Numbered from the stretch's first letter, positions 9,546 to 18,897 are shown. The stretch is 64,000 nucleotides of DNA from Wenzhouxiangellaceae bacterium (GCA_028289455.1 JANQPN010000039.1:62001-126000), one strand, 5' to 3'. Made by a program: numbers and translations. The notes: generated from the letters alone by a model not told the origin.

Positions 9546-10901
9546 ATGAGTCAACGTTCCTTATTTATCCTGGGATTAATATTTTTCTGCAGCAATGCTT
9601 TTTCGCAGGTGCAGGTATCGACCCTCACCGAAGTGTTTGCTCATGGTGGCATCACTGTACATCCCGATACCGATGATATATACATTGGCGAATTCGGCAG
9701 TTTGTTCAATACCGGAACAACCGGTACCCGAGTTGCCCGGGTTACCCCGGATGGGCAGGTATCCACATTTGCCGGAAACCTGGGATTCAGTAATTCCGGC
9801 AATGACTTTGATTCTCAAGGCAACCTGCTGCAATCAGCGTTCAGTTCCAATCGCATCTGGCGAATAGCTCCTAACGGTACTGCCACCCAACTAGCAACCG
9901 TGGCAGGACCGGTTGGGCTGGTGATTGATGACAACGACAATATCTTTGTCACCTCATGCTCAAACGCTCCGGGTATTTTCAGAATCGCTGCAGGATCCAC
10001 CAATGCGGTTATCTTCGCTCAGGATACCCGGTTTAACTGTCCCAATGGGCTGACTATGGATGAGCAGGGTAATCTGTATACCGTCAACTGGAATGATGCC
10101 CAGATCTTAAGAATCGCACCGGACAGTACAGTTACCCTAATTGCCCAAGCCAGAGATGATCAGCCGTTCCCGGGCGCTGGTCACATCGTGTATACCCGCG
10201 GCAAGCTATATGTTGCCGGGCGCACTGAACATCAGATATTCGAAGTCACACTGGATGGCCAAGTCAGCGTATTGGCAGGCACCGGCACTGACGGCAACCA
10301 GGATGGCATGGCTGATCAGGCCACTTTCTCAAGGCCGAACGGCATTGATGTATCCAACGATGGAAGATTCTTATATGTCACCGGCTCCAGTAGTGTAACC
10401 CTGCCCGGCCCAACCAATAATTCACTCAGGGTTATTGACTTGGGTGCTGAAGAAGGAGAGTTTGATTTCGCCCTCGCCGAAGGCGCCTGGCTGAACAGGA
10501 ATACCGATGGTGAGGGCATCCTGTTTGATTTTGGGCCCACCTTGAACCTGCTGTTCGCTGCATGGTTTACTTCTACAATTGTGGAAATACCCCCCGCCAA
10601 CCCACCGGACATGGATATCGGTGGTCGCGGGCAACGCTGGATGACCGGACTGCTGACATTGGAAGGCAATACTGCCAGCGGACCGTTGCGTGCACGTCAG
10701 GGCGGTGCTTTTGATATGCCTCCCGAGGCCGATGAATCCAGCGCAGTTGTCGGACAGCTGTCCGTACAGTTTCTCGCCTGTGACCTGGCTCAGGTGGATT
10801 ACACCATTGACTCAGCCGGAGGCGTTACCGGTAGTTTTGAGATCGAACCTTTGGAAAAAGTTGTCAATCCAAACGGCTTTTCATGTGCAGTAGCTGAATG
10901 A
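9546..10901 (+). CDS. Exported NHL/SMP-30-like beta-propeller protein with C-terminal GAWLN domain
   Basis: Starting at the ATG at 9546 gives MSQRSLFILGLIFFCSNAFSQ, a good signal peptide; an upstream in-frame ATG at 9504 would bury it. Residues about 25-300 hold repeated blades (VTPDGQVSTFAG, IAPNGTATQLA, LDGQVSVLAGTG), typical of NHL/SMP-30 propellers. The last about 150 residues repeat the domain of the preceding gene: EGAWLNRNTDGEGILFDF, RWMTGLLTLEGN, SGPLRARQGGAFDMPP, CDLAQVDYTIDSAGG. The two proteins therefore share a C-terminal module on unrelated N-terminal domains. Substrate and role are unknown; export to the periplasm or beyond is inferred from the signal peptide. A 9-bp hairpin (10941-10967) lies downstream. 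Confidence 0.82.
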   Translation: MSQRSLFILGLIFFCSNAFSQVQVSTLTEVFAHGGITVHPDTDDIYIGEFGSLFNTGTTGTRVARVTPDGQVSTFAGNLGFSNSGNDFDSQGNLLQSAFSSNRIWRIAPNGTATQLATVAGPVGLVIDDNDNIFVTSCSNAPGIFRIAAGSTNAVIFAQDTRFNCPNGLTMDEQGNLYTVNWNDAQILRIAPDSTVTLIAQARDDQPFPGAGHIVYTRGKLYVAGRTEHQIFEVTLDGQVSVLAGTGTDGNQDGMADQATFSRPNGIDVSNDGRFLYVTGSSSVTLPGPTNNSLRVIDLGAEEGEFDFALAEGAWLNRNTDGEGILFDFGPTLNLLFAAWFTSTIVEIPPANPPDMDIGGRGQRWMTGLLTLEGNTASGPLRARQGGAFDMPPEADESSAVVGQLSVQFLACDLAQVDYTIDSAGGVTGSFEIEPLEKVVNPNGFSCAVAE

Positions 10902-10940
10902 TCAGCTACCGGCGGTTTAGCTTTGAGCAATACGGTTGTC

Positions 10941-10967
10941 AGGTCAGCACGTAAATTCTGCTGACCT
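10941..10967 (+). terminator. Possible terminator hairpin
   Basis: AGGTCAGCA and TGCTGACCT form a perfect 9-bp stem with a 9-base loop about 40 bases past the stop at 10901. The following bases are not a convincing T-run, so it could instead be an mRNA-stabilising hairpin. Confidence 0.4.
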
Positions 10968-11148
10968 GCGCTATTTGGTATTGGATAGCTGATTCACACC
11001 GGATACTTATGAATTGAATGCAGCTCTGCCTGCAAACTTCAATGTTATCTAAGTATGCCTCATGGTTAGTGGCATCCTGCCCCACAGTCATTAAACTAGA
11101 CTGATACATAAAAACATTATTTCATCAGACATAGGAGCAACAGGTCCG

Positions 11149-12621
11149 ATGGATGAGTATTCTGATACCCTGGATTTCCCTCTGGAAGAGTTTGACCGGC
11201 TGCTTTCCCTGAGTAAGGCACTGGTCCTCGATCGCTATTCTAATTTGAACGGGAATGCCTATCCCGGCCACTCTCAGCAGCAGGTATACAACTGGTTTGA
11301 CGAACCTCTGCCCGAAGATGGCACGGACATTGACAGCTTATTGGGTGAAGTCAAAACCAAAGTCATGGACACCCCTACCATGAATATTGGACCGCATATG
11401 TATGCTTATGTAATGGCCGGCGGCAATCAGGTGTCCATTGCTGCTGACCTGCTGGCAGCCGCTGTTAATCAGAATGTTGCCAAGTGGCATCTGGCACCGG
11501 CGCTGACTGAAATCGAAAACCGGGTTATCCAATGGGCTTCTGAATTCATAGGATATGGTGACGGCAATGACACTGGCGGCGCAATAGTCAGTGCCGGCTC
11601 AGCAGCTAATCTGACCGGCCTGACCGTTGCCAGGAATATATATTTTGAGCAGGCCGGTATTCGTGAACATGGTTTATTTGGTCAAAAGCCGTTTGTCGTT
11701 TATGCCTCAGATCAAACGCACAGCAGCGTAGATAAAAGTATTCAGATGCTTGGAATCGGTAATCGCCACTATCGAAAAATCCCGGTTAACAGGAACTATC
11801 AGATTGACATGGATGCACTGAAGCACAGTATCGAATCTGACATTACTGATGGGCTTCAGCCGTTTTGTGTAATCGGAAATGCCGGTACAGTTAATACCGG
11901 TGCTGTGGATCCACTTAATGAACTGGCTGATCTTGCCGAAAAATATAAAATCTGGTTCCATGTTGATGGATGCTATGGTGCACTGGTTGCATCACTGCCA
12001 GAATTTGCAGAAACCTTTGCAGGGCTTGATCGGGCAAATTCAATTGCCTGTGATTTTCACAAGTGGCTTTATCAGACATTCGAGATCGGCTGTACCCTGG
12101 TACGCAGCTGGGATCAGTTGAAACGTACATATCACAACAACGCAGACTATCTGGCCTCCAGCCAACACAACGATAACCGCCTGGATATCAACGAACACCA
12201 TTTCCAGCTATCCCGAAATGCCAAGGCATTTAAGGTATGGATGTCCTTCAAAGCCTTCGGCAGTGAGCGGCTCAGGAACATGATTCGAAATGACATCGCT
12301 TTGCGGGTATACCTGGATGAACTGCTTGAAAACTCGACCGACTTCGAACTGGTCAGCCATAATGAACTGGCTATTTCCTGCTTCCGTTTTCTTGGATCAC
12401 ACAGGCATTCCGATGAACAAACCCGTCTCCTTAATGAAGAGATCATCCCCGCTCTTGAGCAGGATCAGCGGGTATTCATTACCGGAACCCGGTTGCAGGG
12501 AGAGCCTGTTATCCGGGCCTGTATCATCAATCACCGCAAAGACAAAAGCCATATTGATTACCTCGTGACGGTAATTCGCGAAGTGGGACTAAAGGTAGAG
12601 GCACAACTCAACTTGGAGTAA
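11149..12621 (+). CDS. Group II pyridoxal-phosphate-dependent amino acid decarboxylase
   Basis: A 490-residue cytosolic enzyme of the glutamate/aromatic-L-amino-acid decarboxylase fold. The PLP lysine is in the segment ACDFHKWLY. Supporting motifs are SAGSAANLTGL (phosphate-binding loop), the ring-stacking region SDQTHSSVDKS, and FHVDGCYGA with the Asp that pairs with the pyridine nitrogen. Such enzymes remove the alpha-carboxyl group of an amino acid; the substrate (for example Tyr, Trp, Asp or Glu) cannot be read from sequence. AGGAGC lies about 12 bases upstream of the ATG. A second, divergent member of the family lies at 61418-62854. There is no obvious operon partner. Confidence 0.88.
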   Translation: MDEYSDTLDFPLEEFDRLLSLSKALVLDRYSNLNGNAYPGHSQQQVYNWFDEPLPEDGTDIDSLLGEVKTKVMDTPTMNIGPHMYAYVMAGGNQVSIAADLLAAAVNQNVAKWHLAPALTEIENRVIQWASEFIGYGDGNDTGGAIVSAGSAANLTGLTVARNIYFEQAGIREHGLFGQKPFVVYASDQTHSSVDKSIQMLGIGNRHYRKIPVNRNYQIDMDALKHSIESDITDGLQPFCVIGNAGTVNTGAVDPLNELADLAEKYKIWFHVDGCYGALVASLPEFAETFAGLDRANSIACDFHKWLYQTFEIGCTLVRSWDQLKRTYHNNADYLASSQHNDNRLDINEHHFQLSRNAKAFKVWMSFKAFGSERLRNMIRNDIALRVYLDELLENSTDFELVSHNELAISCFRFLGSHRHSDEQTRLLNEEIIPALEQDQRVFITGTRLQGEPVIRACIINHRKDKSHIDYLVTVIREVGLKVEAQLNLE

Positions 12622-12773
12622 TCATTGGTTAGAATCTATCTTTTTCAATTTGGCATTAGGTCAATTGGCACATGCCAAGCATCGCCTAATACATTAGACT
12701 TAATCGGTTTACCGTTTAATATCACGGTACAGCCACTACGGCTAACAAACTAGCATTGGACTACGGATAAATT

Positions 12774-14870
12774 ATGAACAAGACCCTACTGGCAACCAGC
12801 CTTGCCTTAATTTTAAGCGCCTGCGGCCAGCAATCTGAACCGGAAAGCACTGCTGCAGTTGATAACAGTGCAGATACTTCAACAGATGTTGTAGAAACGG
12901 CAGCAACCGAGAATAACCCTGAACTGGGTGACTGGGGTATAGATCTGACACAGATGAACCCTGAGATAGCACCCGGCGATGACTTCGCACAATATGTGAA
13001 CGGCCATTGGCTGGATACTTTCGAAATCCCCGCAGACCGCGCATCTTACGGTATTTTCCTGGCACTGCGTGAGCGCTCCACCGAACAGGTCAATGCAATT
13101 ATCAATGACCTGACCGAAAACGAAACTGCAACCGGCTCACTGGAGCAGAAAGTTGGTGATTATTACGCCACCTGGATGGATGTCGATGCCTTGAACGCTC
13201 AGGGTGCTACGCCACTGACCAGTCATTTGAACACTATTGACAGTGTAGAAAACCATGAGGGACTGGTACTGGCGCTGGCTGATATCCATGCCACTGCACC
13301 CTTCGGTATCGGAATCCTGCCCGACCCTGCCGATACCACCAAATACACACTGTTTACCGGTCAGGCCGGTCTGGGCATGCCCGATCGTGAGTATTATCTA
13401 AGTGAAGAGCCGCGCTTCGAAGAGTTCAGAAGCGCATACCGTGACTATGTCATCAAAGTACAGGAACTGGCCGGCATTGAAGATGCTGAAGCCAAGGCCG
13501 ACGCGATCATTGCTTTGGAAACCCGACTGGCCGAATCCCATTGGACCCAGGCGGAAAGCCGCGATATCCAGAAAATCTATAACCCGATGACTCCGGAACA
13601 GCTGGCAGAACTGGCACCTGAATTCGATTGGGCCAGAGCGCTGGAATATCAGGGATTGGATGGCGTACCAAGCATTGTGGTAGCTCAGCCCAGCGCGATT
13701 CAAGCGGGCGCAAAGATTTTTGCTGATACACCGGTATCGACCTGGAAAGATTACCTGAAGTATCACTTCATCCGTAACAACGCCAGCAACCTGTCACAGG
13801 AATTTGATCAGGCCAATTTCGATTTCTTCGCCAAGACCCTCAACGGCATTGAAGAACAGCGCGAACGCTGGAAACGCGGTTCAGATCTGGTCAACAACAA
13901 CCTGGGTGAAGCGGTTGGTCAGATTTACATCGACCGCCATTTCCCGCCTGCCGCCAAAGAGCAGATGGATGAACTGGTTGCCAACCTGCGCACCGCGCTG
14001 GAAGCCCGAATCCACGAAAACGAATGGATGGACGAGGACACCAAAACCGCAGCGCTGGCCAAGTTGGCCACCTTTGAGCCGCGTATCGGCTATACCACCA
14101 AATGGATTGATTATGACAACCTGGATATCCAGAAAGGTGACATGCTGGGTAATGCCCTGCGGGTTACCGAATTTGACTGGAATCGTCAGGTGGAACGCCT
14201 GAGTGGTCCGGTTGACAGGGAAGAATGGCCGTATCCTCCGCAGACCGTGAATGCCTCCTATAACCCGCTGTTGAATCAGATCACCTTCCCGGCAGGTATT
14301 CTGCAGCCTCCATTCTTTGATCCGTATGCCGACCCGGCGGTTAACTATGGCGCTATCGGTGGCGTAATCGGCCATGAAATCGGCCACGGCTTTGACGATC
14401 AGGGCCGCCGCTTTGACGAAACCGGCCTGATTCGGGACTGGTGGACTGCCGCAGCAGATGAAGCCTTCAAGGAACGCTCCGGCAAGCTGGTAGAACAGTA
14501 CAACGGCTTCTCACCTATTGAAGGCATGAACATCAATGGGCAGCTGACACTGGGTGAAAACATCGGCGACCTGGGTGGGCTGGAAATGGCTTACTCAGCC
14601 TATCAGCAATACAAAGATGCGCATGGTGAACCACCGGTGTTGAACGGATACACCGGCGATCAGCGCTTCTTTATGTCCTGGGCGCAGGTATGGCGTGCCA
14701 AAATGCGTGAAGACGCTCTGCGCCAGCAGTTGCTTACCGACCCGCACAGCCCGCCGGAATACCGCATCAACGGTGTTGTACGCAACATCGACGCCTGGTA
14801 TGACGCATTTGACGTCACCCCGGAAAATGGCATGTATCTGCCACAGGAAGAGCGCGTATCAATCTGGTAG
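12774..14870 (+). CDS. M13 family (neprilysin/PepO-like) zinc metallopeptidase lipoprotein
   Basis: A 698-residue lipoprotein: the N-terminus has a lipobox ILSAC with Cys17, then an acidic Ser/Thr-rich linker. Residues about 50-430 are the Peptidase_M13 N-terminal cap, and the catalytic domain follows. The zinc motif is HEIGH at 534-538 (VIGHEIGHGFDDQGR); the third ligand lies in GENIGDLGGL. The C-terminal CxxW motif usual in the family is not seen, but the R-x-D-A-L/Y substrate-binding segment (AKMREDAL) is. It is probably an oligopeptidase anchored to the envelope and facing the periplasm. A strong terminator follows directly. Confidence 0.92.
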   Translation: MNKTLLATSLALILSACGQQSEPESTAAVDNSADTSTDVVETAATENNPELGDWGIDLTQMNPEIAPGDDFAQYVNGHWLDTFEIPADRASYGIFLALRERSTEQVNAIINDLTENETATGSLEQKVGDYYATWMDVDALNAQGATPLTSHLNTIDSVENHEGLVLALADIHATAPFGIGILPDPADTTKYTLFTGQAGLGMPDREYYLSEEPRFEEFRSAYRDYVIKVQELAGIEDAEAKADAIIALETRLAESHWTQAESRDIQKIYNPMTPEQLAELAPEFDWARALEYQGLDGVPSIVVAQPSAIQAGAKIFADTPVSTWKDYLKYHFIRNNASNLSQEFDQANFDFFAKTLNGIEEQRERWKRGSDLVNNNLGEAVGQIYIDRHFPPAAKEQMDELVANLRTALEARIHENEWMDEDTKTAALAKLATFEPRIGYTTKWIDYDNLDIQKGDMLGNALRVTEFDWNRQVERLSGPVDREEWPYPPQTVNASYNPLLNQITFPAGILQPPFFDPYADPAVNYGAIGGVIGHEIGHGFDDQGRRFDETGLIRDWWTAAADEAFKERSGKLVEQYNGFSPIEGMNINGQLTLGENIGDLGGLEMAYSAYQQYKDAHGEPPVLNGYTGDQRFFMSWAQVWRAKMREDALRQQLLTDPHSPPEYRINGVVRNIDAWYDAFDVTPENGMYLPQEERVSIW

Positions 14871-14888
14871 GCTGCTCAACAGCTCTGC

Positions 14889-14916
14889 AAAAAGCCACCC
14901 ACAGGGTGGCTTTTTT
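14889..14916 (+). terminator. Rho-independent terminator of the M13 peptidase gene
   Basis: AAAAAGCCACCC pairs with GGGTGGCTTTTT around an ACA loop and ends in six T residues, 19 bases past the stop codon. Confidence 0.9.
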
Positions 14917-14963
14917 GTGAGAGAAATTACCCGGTTCGATTCACTCTAACAACGGAATATCGG

Positions 14964-14969
14964 TATAAT
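14964..14969 (+). promoter_or_regulatory. -10 element of the tRNA-Arg(TCT) promoter
   Basis: A perfect TATAAT lies 11 bases before the tRNA 5' end. No good -35 hexamer is seen at the usual spacing. Confidence 0.6.
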
Positions 14970-14980
14970 CCACACATCGC

Positions 14981-15057
14981 GTGCCCGTAGCTCAACTGGA
15001 TAGAGCATCGGCCTTCTAAGCCGAGGGTTGCAGGTTCGAGTCCTGCCGGGCGCGCCA
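14981..15057 (+). tRNA. tRNA-Arg (TCT anticodon)
   Basis: This is a 77-nt cloverleaf. The acceptor GTGCCCG pairs with CGGGCGC (one T-G pair), the anticodon loop CTTCTAA reads TCT, the T loop is TTCGAGT and CCA is encoded. The sequence changes to AT-rich immediately downstream, so this tRNA is a candidate integration site for the accessory region. Confidence 0.95.
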
Positions 15058-15948
15058 TTTGATGATACTATCAGGGTAGAATTGCCAGAAGAAGTTAAAC
15101 CCGCCGCGATATTCGTCTAGACATTTCGGCACCCCAACAAATCAATAACTTACATATACAACGCTAGAACACCTCTTAAAGTGTAAAAGCCTCAGTTACA
15201 CCACTCAACTATCAGCGTGGTCTTATCACCCTTGAGGTCGAGTGTTACATTTAGAGTTTGCATCTCCAAATTCAATGCAATCCGTACTGGTGACTTTACC
15301 TGCATGCGACCCGATCACCGTCATCAATAGCCAATAATAACTGACCGAGAAATAATTTATATGCATCTCAAGGGGCTATGGGATAGCTTGAATGGGACAT
15401 AGGTTCGATTCAAAGCACATTGGGCTAAAATTAATTTCATGCATCATGCACATGTGCAAAAGAATTAAAGCTTGAAGAATATACTCAACCAATATTTCTA
15501 AATGATTATTTTAAGCATCGGCTTTTGCTATAAGAGCATTATATAATAAGCATTTCTTTTCTAGAGCGCATCAGATACCAGTCTGTTGAAAAACCTGAAA
15601 AACCCGCTGGCTCTGATCTATATCCACATCCTCGACAAAATAGCTGTCGGTTCAGGAATCACACCAACGGCATAGCTTGCAGAGGCTCGGGTATCCAAGC
15701 AGTCATTTTTTATTAATACATTCTGCAGGCTATATTTTTATATGCTCTTTCTGAGAGGGTTTTGCTCTTTAATACACCTTATAAGTAGGGAAAAGTGAAT
15801 ATCAAACATTCAAATACTTTTCCGAGACCTTAATACAGGAGGAGAAGTATCGATTAACCTCAATTTGATTGCTTAATGGTGACCAAGTTGAAAAAGTGAT
15901 ATTCAGAGTAGGCAGTTAATAATACCAACTAACTATGTGGAGGGAGTC
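15058..15948 (+). other. 890-base region without a recognised gene (left edge of AT-rich region)
   Basis: The composition becomes AT-rich within about 100 bases of the tRNA. I see no integrase gene, no second copy of the tRNA 3' end and no complete insertion sequence. The only long open frames are short and carry no signals. GGAGG at 15838-15842 lacks a following start codon. The stretch could hold decayed mobile DNA, or promoter and leader sequence for the unknown module that starts at 15949. Confidence 0.5.
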
Positions 15949-16221
15949 ATGTCTAGAAGATGTGAAGGTCAAAGTTTTTATGCAATCATGTTAGATAACT
16001 TTAATCCTGACAACAACTCAGAATCGAACACACAATCGCAATGGTTTTTGTCACGATGTGGGCAACTTAACTATTTACGATCACAGTCAACCGAACCAGC
16101 ATCTGCACCAGTCAGACAACCTGTAACTCTCTATAAAAGGATGTATATTGAGGACAAATCATTAGATGACAACAATGGAAACCCACAGCCTGGTGCTATT
16201 TATCAGTTAACACGTAATTAG
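15949..16221 (+). CDS. Small protein of unknown function, first gene of a three-gene unknown module
   Basis: From the ATG at 15949 (preceded by GGAGGGAG) the product is 90 residues, polar and rich in Asn, Ser and Gln, starting MSRRCEGQSFYAI and ending PGAIYQLTRN. There is no signal peptide or membrane segment, and only two Cys. An in-frame ATG at 15937 exists but has no ribosome-binding site. It lies 13 bases before the lipoprotein gene, so the two are almost certainly co-transcribed. I do not recognise the family. The excellent ribosome-binding sites of this and the next gene argue that it is a real gene despite its small size. Confidence 0.65.
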   Translation: MSRRCEGQSFYAIMLDNFNPDNNSESNTQSQWFLSRCGQLNYLRSQSTEPASAPVRQPVTLYKRMYIEDKSLDDNNGNPQPGAIYQLTRN

Positions 16222-16234
16222 AGGAGGTGTAAGA

Positions 16235-17536
16235 ATGAAAATAATAACAATTAAAAATTTACTTATACTACTAGTAGTATTTTTGATTTCAGGTTGCTAT
16301 CCCGATCCTGAAATACTGAAACACTACAAGTCTTGTAGTTACAATAATAGCGATTGTAGCGAGACAACAGTAAGAACCGCATACTCAATTTTTTCTCGTG
16401 ATGTTCCAGCAACAAGTACGACCACAAACATTACTCAACTCTCTGACGAAGGACAGGCAGCTCTTATCCAAGCATTTAATACTAGAGCAAGCTCGAACAG
16501 CGAACTCATTTCACTATTGGCAGAAGGCATAAAAAAACCTAGCCAGCCCACTAGTGACAAAACAATATTCAAAAAGAGAATAGTTGCAAGTGTCGTAGGA
16601 GGAAGCTTATCACCTGCCGAAAGGCTAGACTTTGTCGACATAAATGTCAGCATTGATAGTCGCGATGGAACATTTACCAGTTGGGACAAGTTCTCCACTC
16701 AATATGCAGAAATCGATCTAGGCAGTGATAAATTTACTCAACTCCGTTCATTTTCACCTGAATTAAAACTAGGCACCGACGATGCTCAAGTTTTACCATT
16801 TAGCACACAAAACACGCGTGAAGAATCTGTCACATATCGAAGTCGAACAGTTGAGTTGACGAGTATCTTAACTCCATACAGTGCTACCTTGATACAAAAA
16901 GGTGTAGCAAATAGAGATTTGACAGGGAATGTCATATTCGATCTTGATATTGATTTAAAAGATTGTGGAGCAAATGGCGACAGGCAATATTTATTTACGA
17001 ATATGTTTAAAGATGGCAAACCAAATGAAGCAAAAGATATCGGAGTCCGAGCTCTTGATATCATCATACCAGAAAATGCAGATAGAGCTGTTTCGTCAAG
17101 ATCAACAGCCAATCTTCTAGTGCGCGCAATTGTAAGTGGAGAAGATACAATCACAGAAAGTGATGATGAAATTGACTATCTATCAATTCCTAAGCAAGAT
17201 AATTTTTACTTGATAGAAAGAAAGCAAAACCAACACTATCGTTATCTGATAAGTACACTGCTTCATGTCAGCAAAAAAGGCGTAACAACTAGAGGCCCGC
17301 TCGAGCTTAACATAAAAAATGGACTCTCTTCCGGCACTCTACAAGTTAACTCACTTCAATCAGCCAGGGAATTACTAAGGTGGATCATAACAACAGATGA
17401 CCCCAAAAAAACAGAAGTTATAGAAGGTAATACTTTATCAGTCCCCGGGCTAACGTGGAATGAAATTGATTGGAAGCACTTCGATGTGAAAATTGAGCGT
17501 CTAAAATGCATGAATGGAAAAGCTGTAAAAATATAG
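16235..17536 (+). CDS. Lipoprotein of unknown function, middle gene of the unknown module
   Basis: A 433-residue protein with a classic lipoprotein signal: MKIITIKNLLILLVVFLISGC, lipobox ISGC with Cys21. The mature part has several aromatic/charged beta-type stretches (KKRIVASVVGG, RLDFVDINVSI, NVIFDLDIDLK) and further Cys residues that could form disulphides. I do not recognise a domain. GAGGAGG lies just upstream, and the gene ends 9 bases before the membrane-protein gene. Codon use is AT-rich, unlike the flanking chromosome, consistent with acquisition. The Asp at position +3 (CYPD) does not predict inner-membrane retention by the +2 rule, so sorting to the outer membrane is possible (inference). 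Confidence 0.75.
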   Translation: MKIITIKNLLILLVVFLISGCYPDPEILKHYKSCSYNNSDCSETTVRTAYSIFSRDVPATSTTTNITQLSDEGQAALIQAFNTRASSNSELISLLAEGIKKPSQPTSDKTIFKKRIVASVVGGSLSPAERLDFVDINVSIDSRDGTFTSWDKFSTQYAEIDLGSDKFTQLRSFSPELKLGTDDAQVLPFSTQNTREESVTYRSRTVELTSILTPYSATLIQKGVANRDLTGNVIFDLDIDLKDCGANGDRQYLFTNMFKDGKPNEAKDIGVRALDIIIPENADRAVSSRSTANLLVRAIVSGEDTITESDDEIDYLSIPKQDNFYLIERKQNQHYRYLISTLLHVSKKGVTTRGPLELNIKNGLSSGTLQVNSLQSARELLRWIITTDDPKKTEVIEGNTLSVPGLTWNEIDWKHFDVKIERLKCMNGKAVKI

Positions 17537-17545
17537 TTTAGGCAT

Positions 17546-18226
17546 ATGAATAAGATATTAGATTTTTCTACTACTAACGAAATTCTGTTCATTGCGATTA
17601 TTGCCATATTCGCATTAATCTTATTCTTGCGAAAACCAGAATTTAGAAAACAGGCTAAATTTCTTGGCACACTTTATACAACATTAGCGATTTGGGCTAT
17701 ATTTGTTGCTGCCTTAATGATACTGATTATAACCAATACTTGGGATTTGCCAAATTCTAAACCCACATCTAATGAAATTAGAGATGCTCTAACTATTTGT
17801 ATCTGCATGGGAGTTCTAGGTGGCATTGTGAGCTGGATTGGAACTCTTACAACAAAACCAAATACAACTCCAAATGAGCCCACGGAAGCACTCAATCGCA
17901 GAAAGAAAAAGTGGCTACTTCAGACATTACTTGGCCCTCTTCAGTCAGGAGCTCTCGCTCTTATCATTGCTATTTGCCTATATGGTGGCATTAATATTCT
18001 TAGCTTAGACACCACTGGTAGTGGCACTTCGTCAACAGTTAATTGGATAGCAGTATATGGAATTTCAGGCCTCGTCGGTTTGTTTACGCCACAAGTTCTT
18101 GAAAGATTAGAAATTCAGGTCCTAAGTTATTTTAATAGCAAAGAGCCAGATGAAGATAGTGACTCAATGCCACGCACCGATAATTCTGAGCAGACCGAAG
18201 GGGACTCAAGCACTAGTAAAGATTAA
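17546..18226 (+). CDS. Multi-pass membrane protein of unknown function, last gene of the unknown module
   Basis: A 226-residue protein with about five hydrophobic segments (roughly residues 11-29, 43-62, 82-103, 130-152, 164-184). A positively charged loop EALNRRKKKW precedes segment four, and a hydrophilic acidic tail (residues 197-226, rich in Asp, Glu and Ser) is probably cytoplasmic. The segment GISGLVGLFTPQVLERL resembles the re-entrant end of some uncharacterised small membrane proteins, but I cannot name a family. It follows the lipoprotein gene by 9 bases. Together the three genes would place one product in the cytosol or periplasm, one anchored by lipid and one in the inner membrane. 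Confidence 0.7.
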   Translation: MNKILDFSTTNEILFIAIIAIFALILFLRKPEFRKQAKFLGTLYTTLAIWAIFVAALMILIITNTWDLPNSKPTSNEIRDALTICICMGVLGGIVSWIGTLTTKPNTTPNEPTEALNRRKKKWLLQTLLGPLQSGALALIIAICLYGGINILSLDTTGSGTSSTVNWIAVYGISGLVGLFTPQVLERLEIQVLSYFNSKEPDEDSDSMPRTDNSEQTEGDSSTSKD

Positions 18227-18315
18227 ACGACTGTAAATCATTCAAATCCTATATGATTTGTGAAATCACTATGATCTTTCCATGTGTCGTAAATTGGGCG
18301 TCTAATGAAACTATA

Positions 18316-18639
18316 TCAATATAGAATTGTGCCTATCATTGACATTTCTTTTTGCATCGATTTTGATACTGTTTTGGCACGCATTACTGCGTGAATTCCA
18401 TTTTGACAAAGCAAGGAGGGCCTCATGAAACTTTTATAGTCCTTGATATGGGGTTTGCGCTGTCCCCGAGGCTTTACAGGCACATTCTCGTCAAACAGCC
18501 GCTCCATGATATTGGCGGACATTGACATGCCTGTAGACAGCTCTTCTAGCTTCTCACGCTCATCGAGTGTCAACCGCAGTGAAAAAGGAGCTAGACGTTT
18601 AATGGCCCCTGAAAACGAGCCGAACCCAGGCCCGTTCAT
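18316..18639 (-). pseudogene. Probably frameshifted MobC-like plasmid mobilization protein gene
   Basis: Starting at the ATG at 18639, which has GGAGGTGAC directly upstream, the product begins MNGPGFGSFSGAIKR. It continues with APFSLRLTLDEREKLEEL, then a segment resembling the GMPLGAYIRSRLF region, then GQRKPHIKDYKS. That order of motifs is typical of relaxosome MobC-type ribbon-helix-helix proteins. After about residue 72 the similarity stops in this frame. A shifted frame reads HEALLALSKWNSRSNACQ, closer to the expected DHxALAxLLAxLGQS continuation. I infer a frameshift and a decayed gene. No relaxase gene is nearby. An in-frame upstream start at 18669 is less likely. Confidence 0.5.
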
Positions 18640-18641
18640 AG

Positions 18642-18839
18642 TCACCTCCGACCCATACCGGGCTTGCAAACAGGCGTATGTTTTGGCTCTTCATCCTCAA
18701 AATCGTCTGACTCATCACCTAATTCATCAGAATCATCGTCGAGTGAGCTTTCATAGGAATAACAGTGGTTTAATTGGAAATGCCACTCTGCTAATATCTC
18801 AAACAGCCTGTTCGAAGTCTCTCCTTCGATGTGCGCCAT
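18642..18839 (-). CDS. Hypothetical acidic small ORF upstream of the mobC-like remnant
   Basis: The 65-residue frame begins MAHIEGETSNRLFEIL and then has a very acidic stretch (DDDSDELGDESDDFEDEE). It has no recognisable ribosome-binding site and no known family. It sits just upstream of the mobC-like gene on the same strand, and may be a remnant of the same mobile element or a chance frame. Confidence 0.25.
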   Translation of the reverse strand: MAHIEGETSNRLFEILAEWHFQLNHCYSYESSLDDDSDELGDESDDFEDEEPKHTPVCKPGMGRR

Positions 18840-18897
18840 TTAATATGAAGTTTTTCAGCTGGAACCACCACAGTTTCCTAGTGAATTTGCAGAACCA

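Noticed and set aside
15580..15620. CTGTTGAAAAAC as a possible insertion-sequence end
   Set aside because: The string resembles some transposon termini, but there is no partner inverted repeat or transposase fragment nearby.
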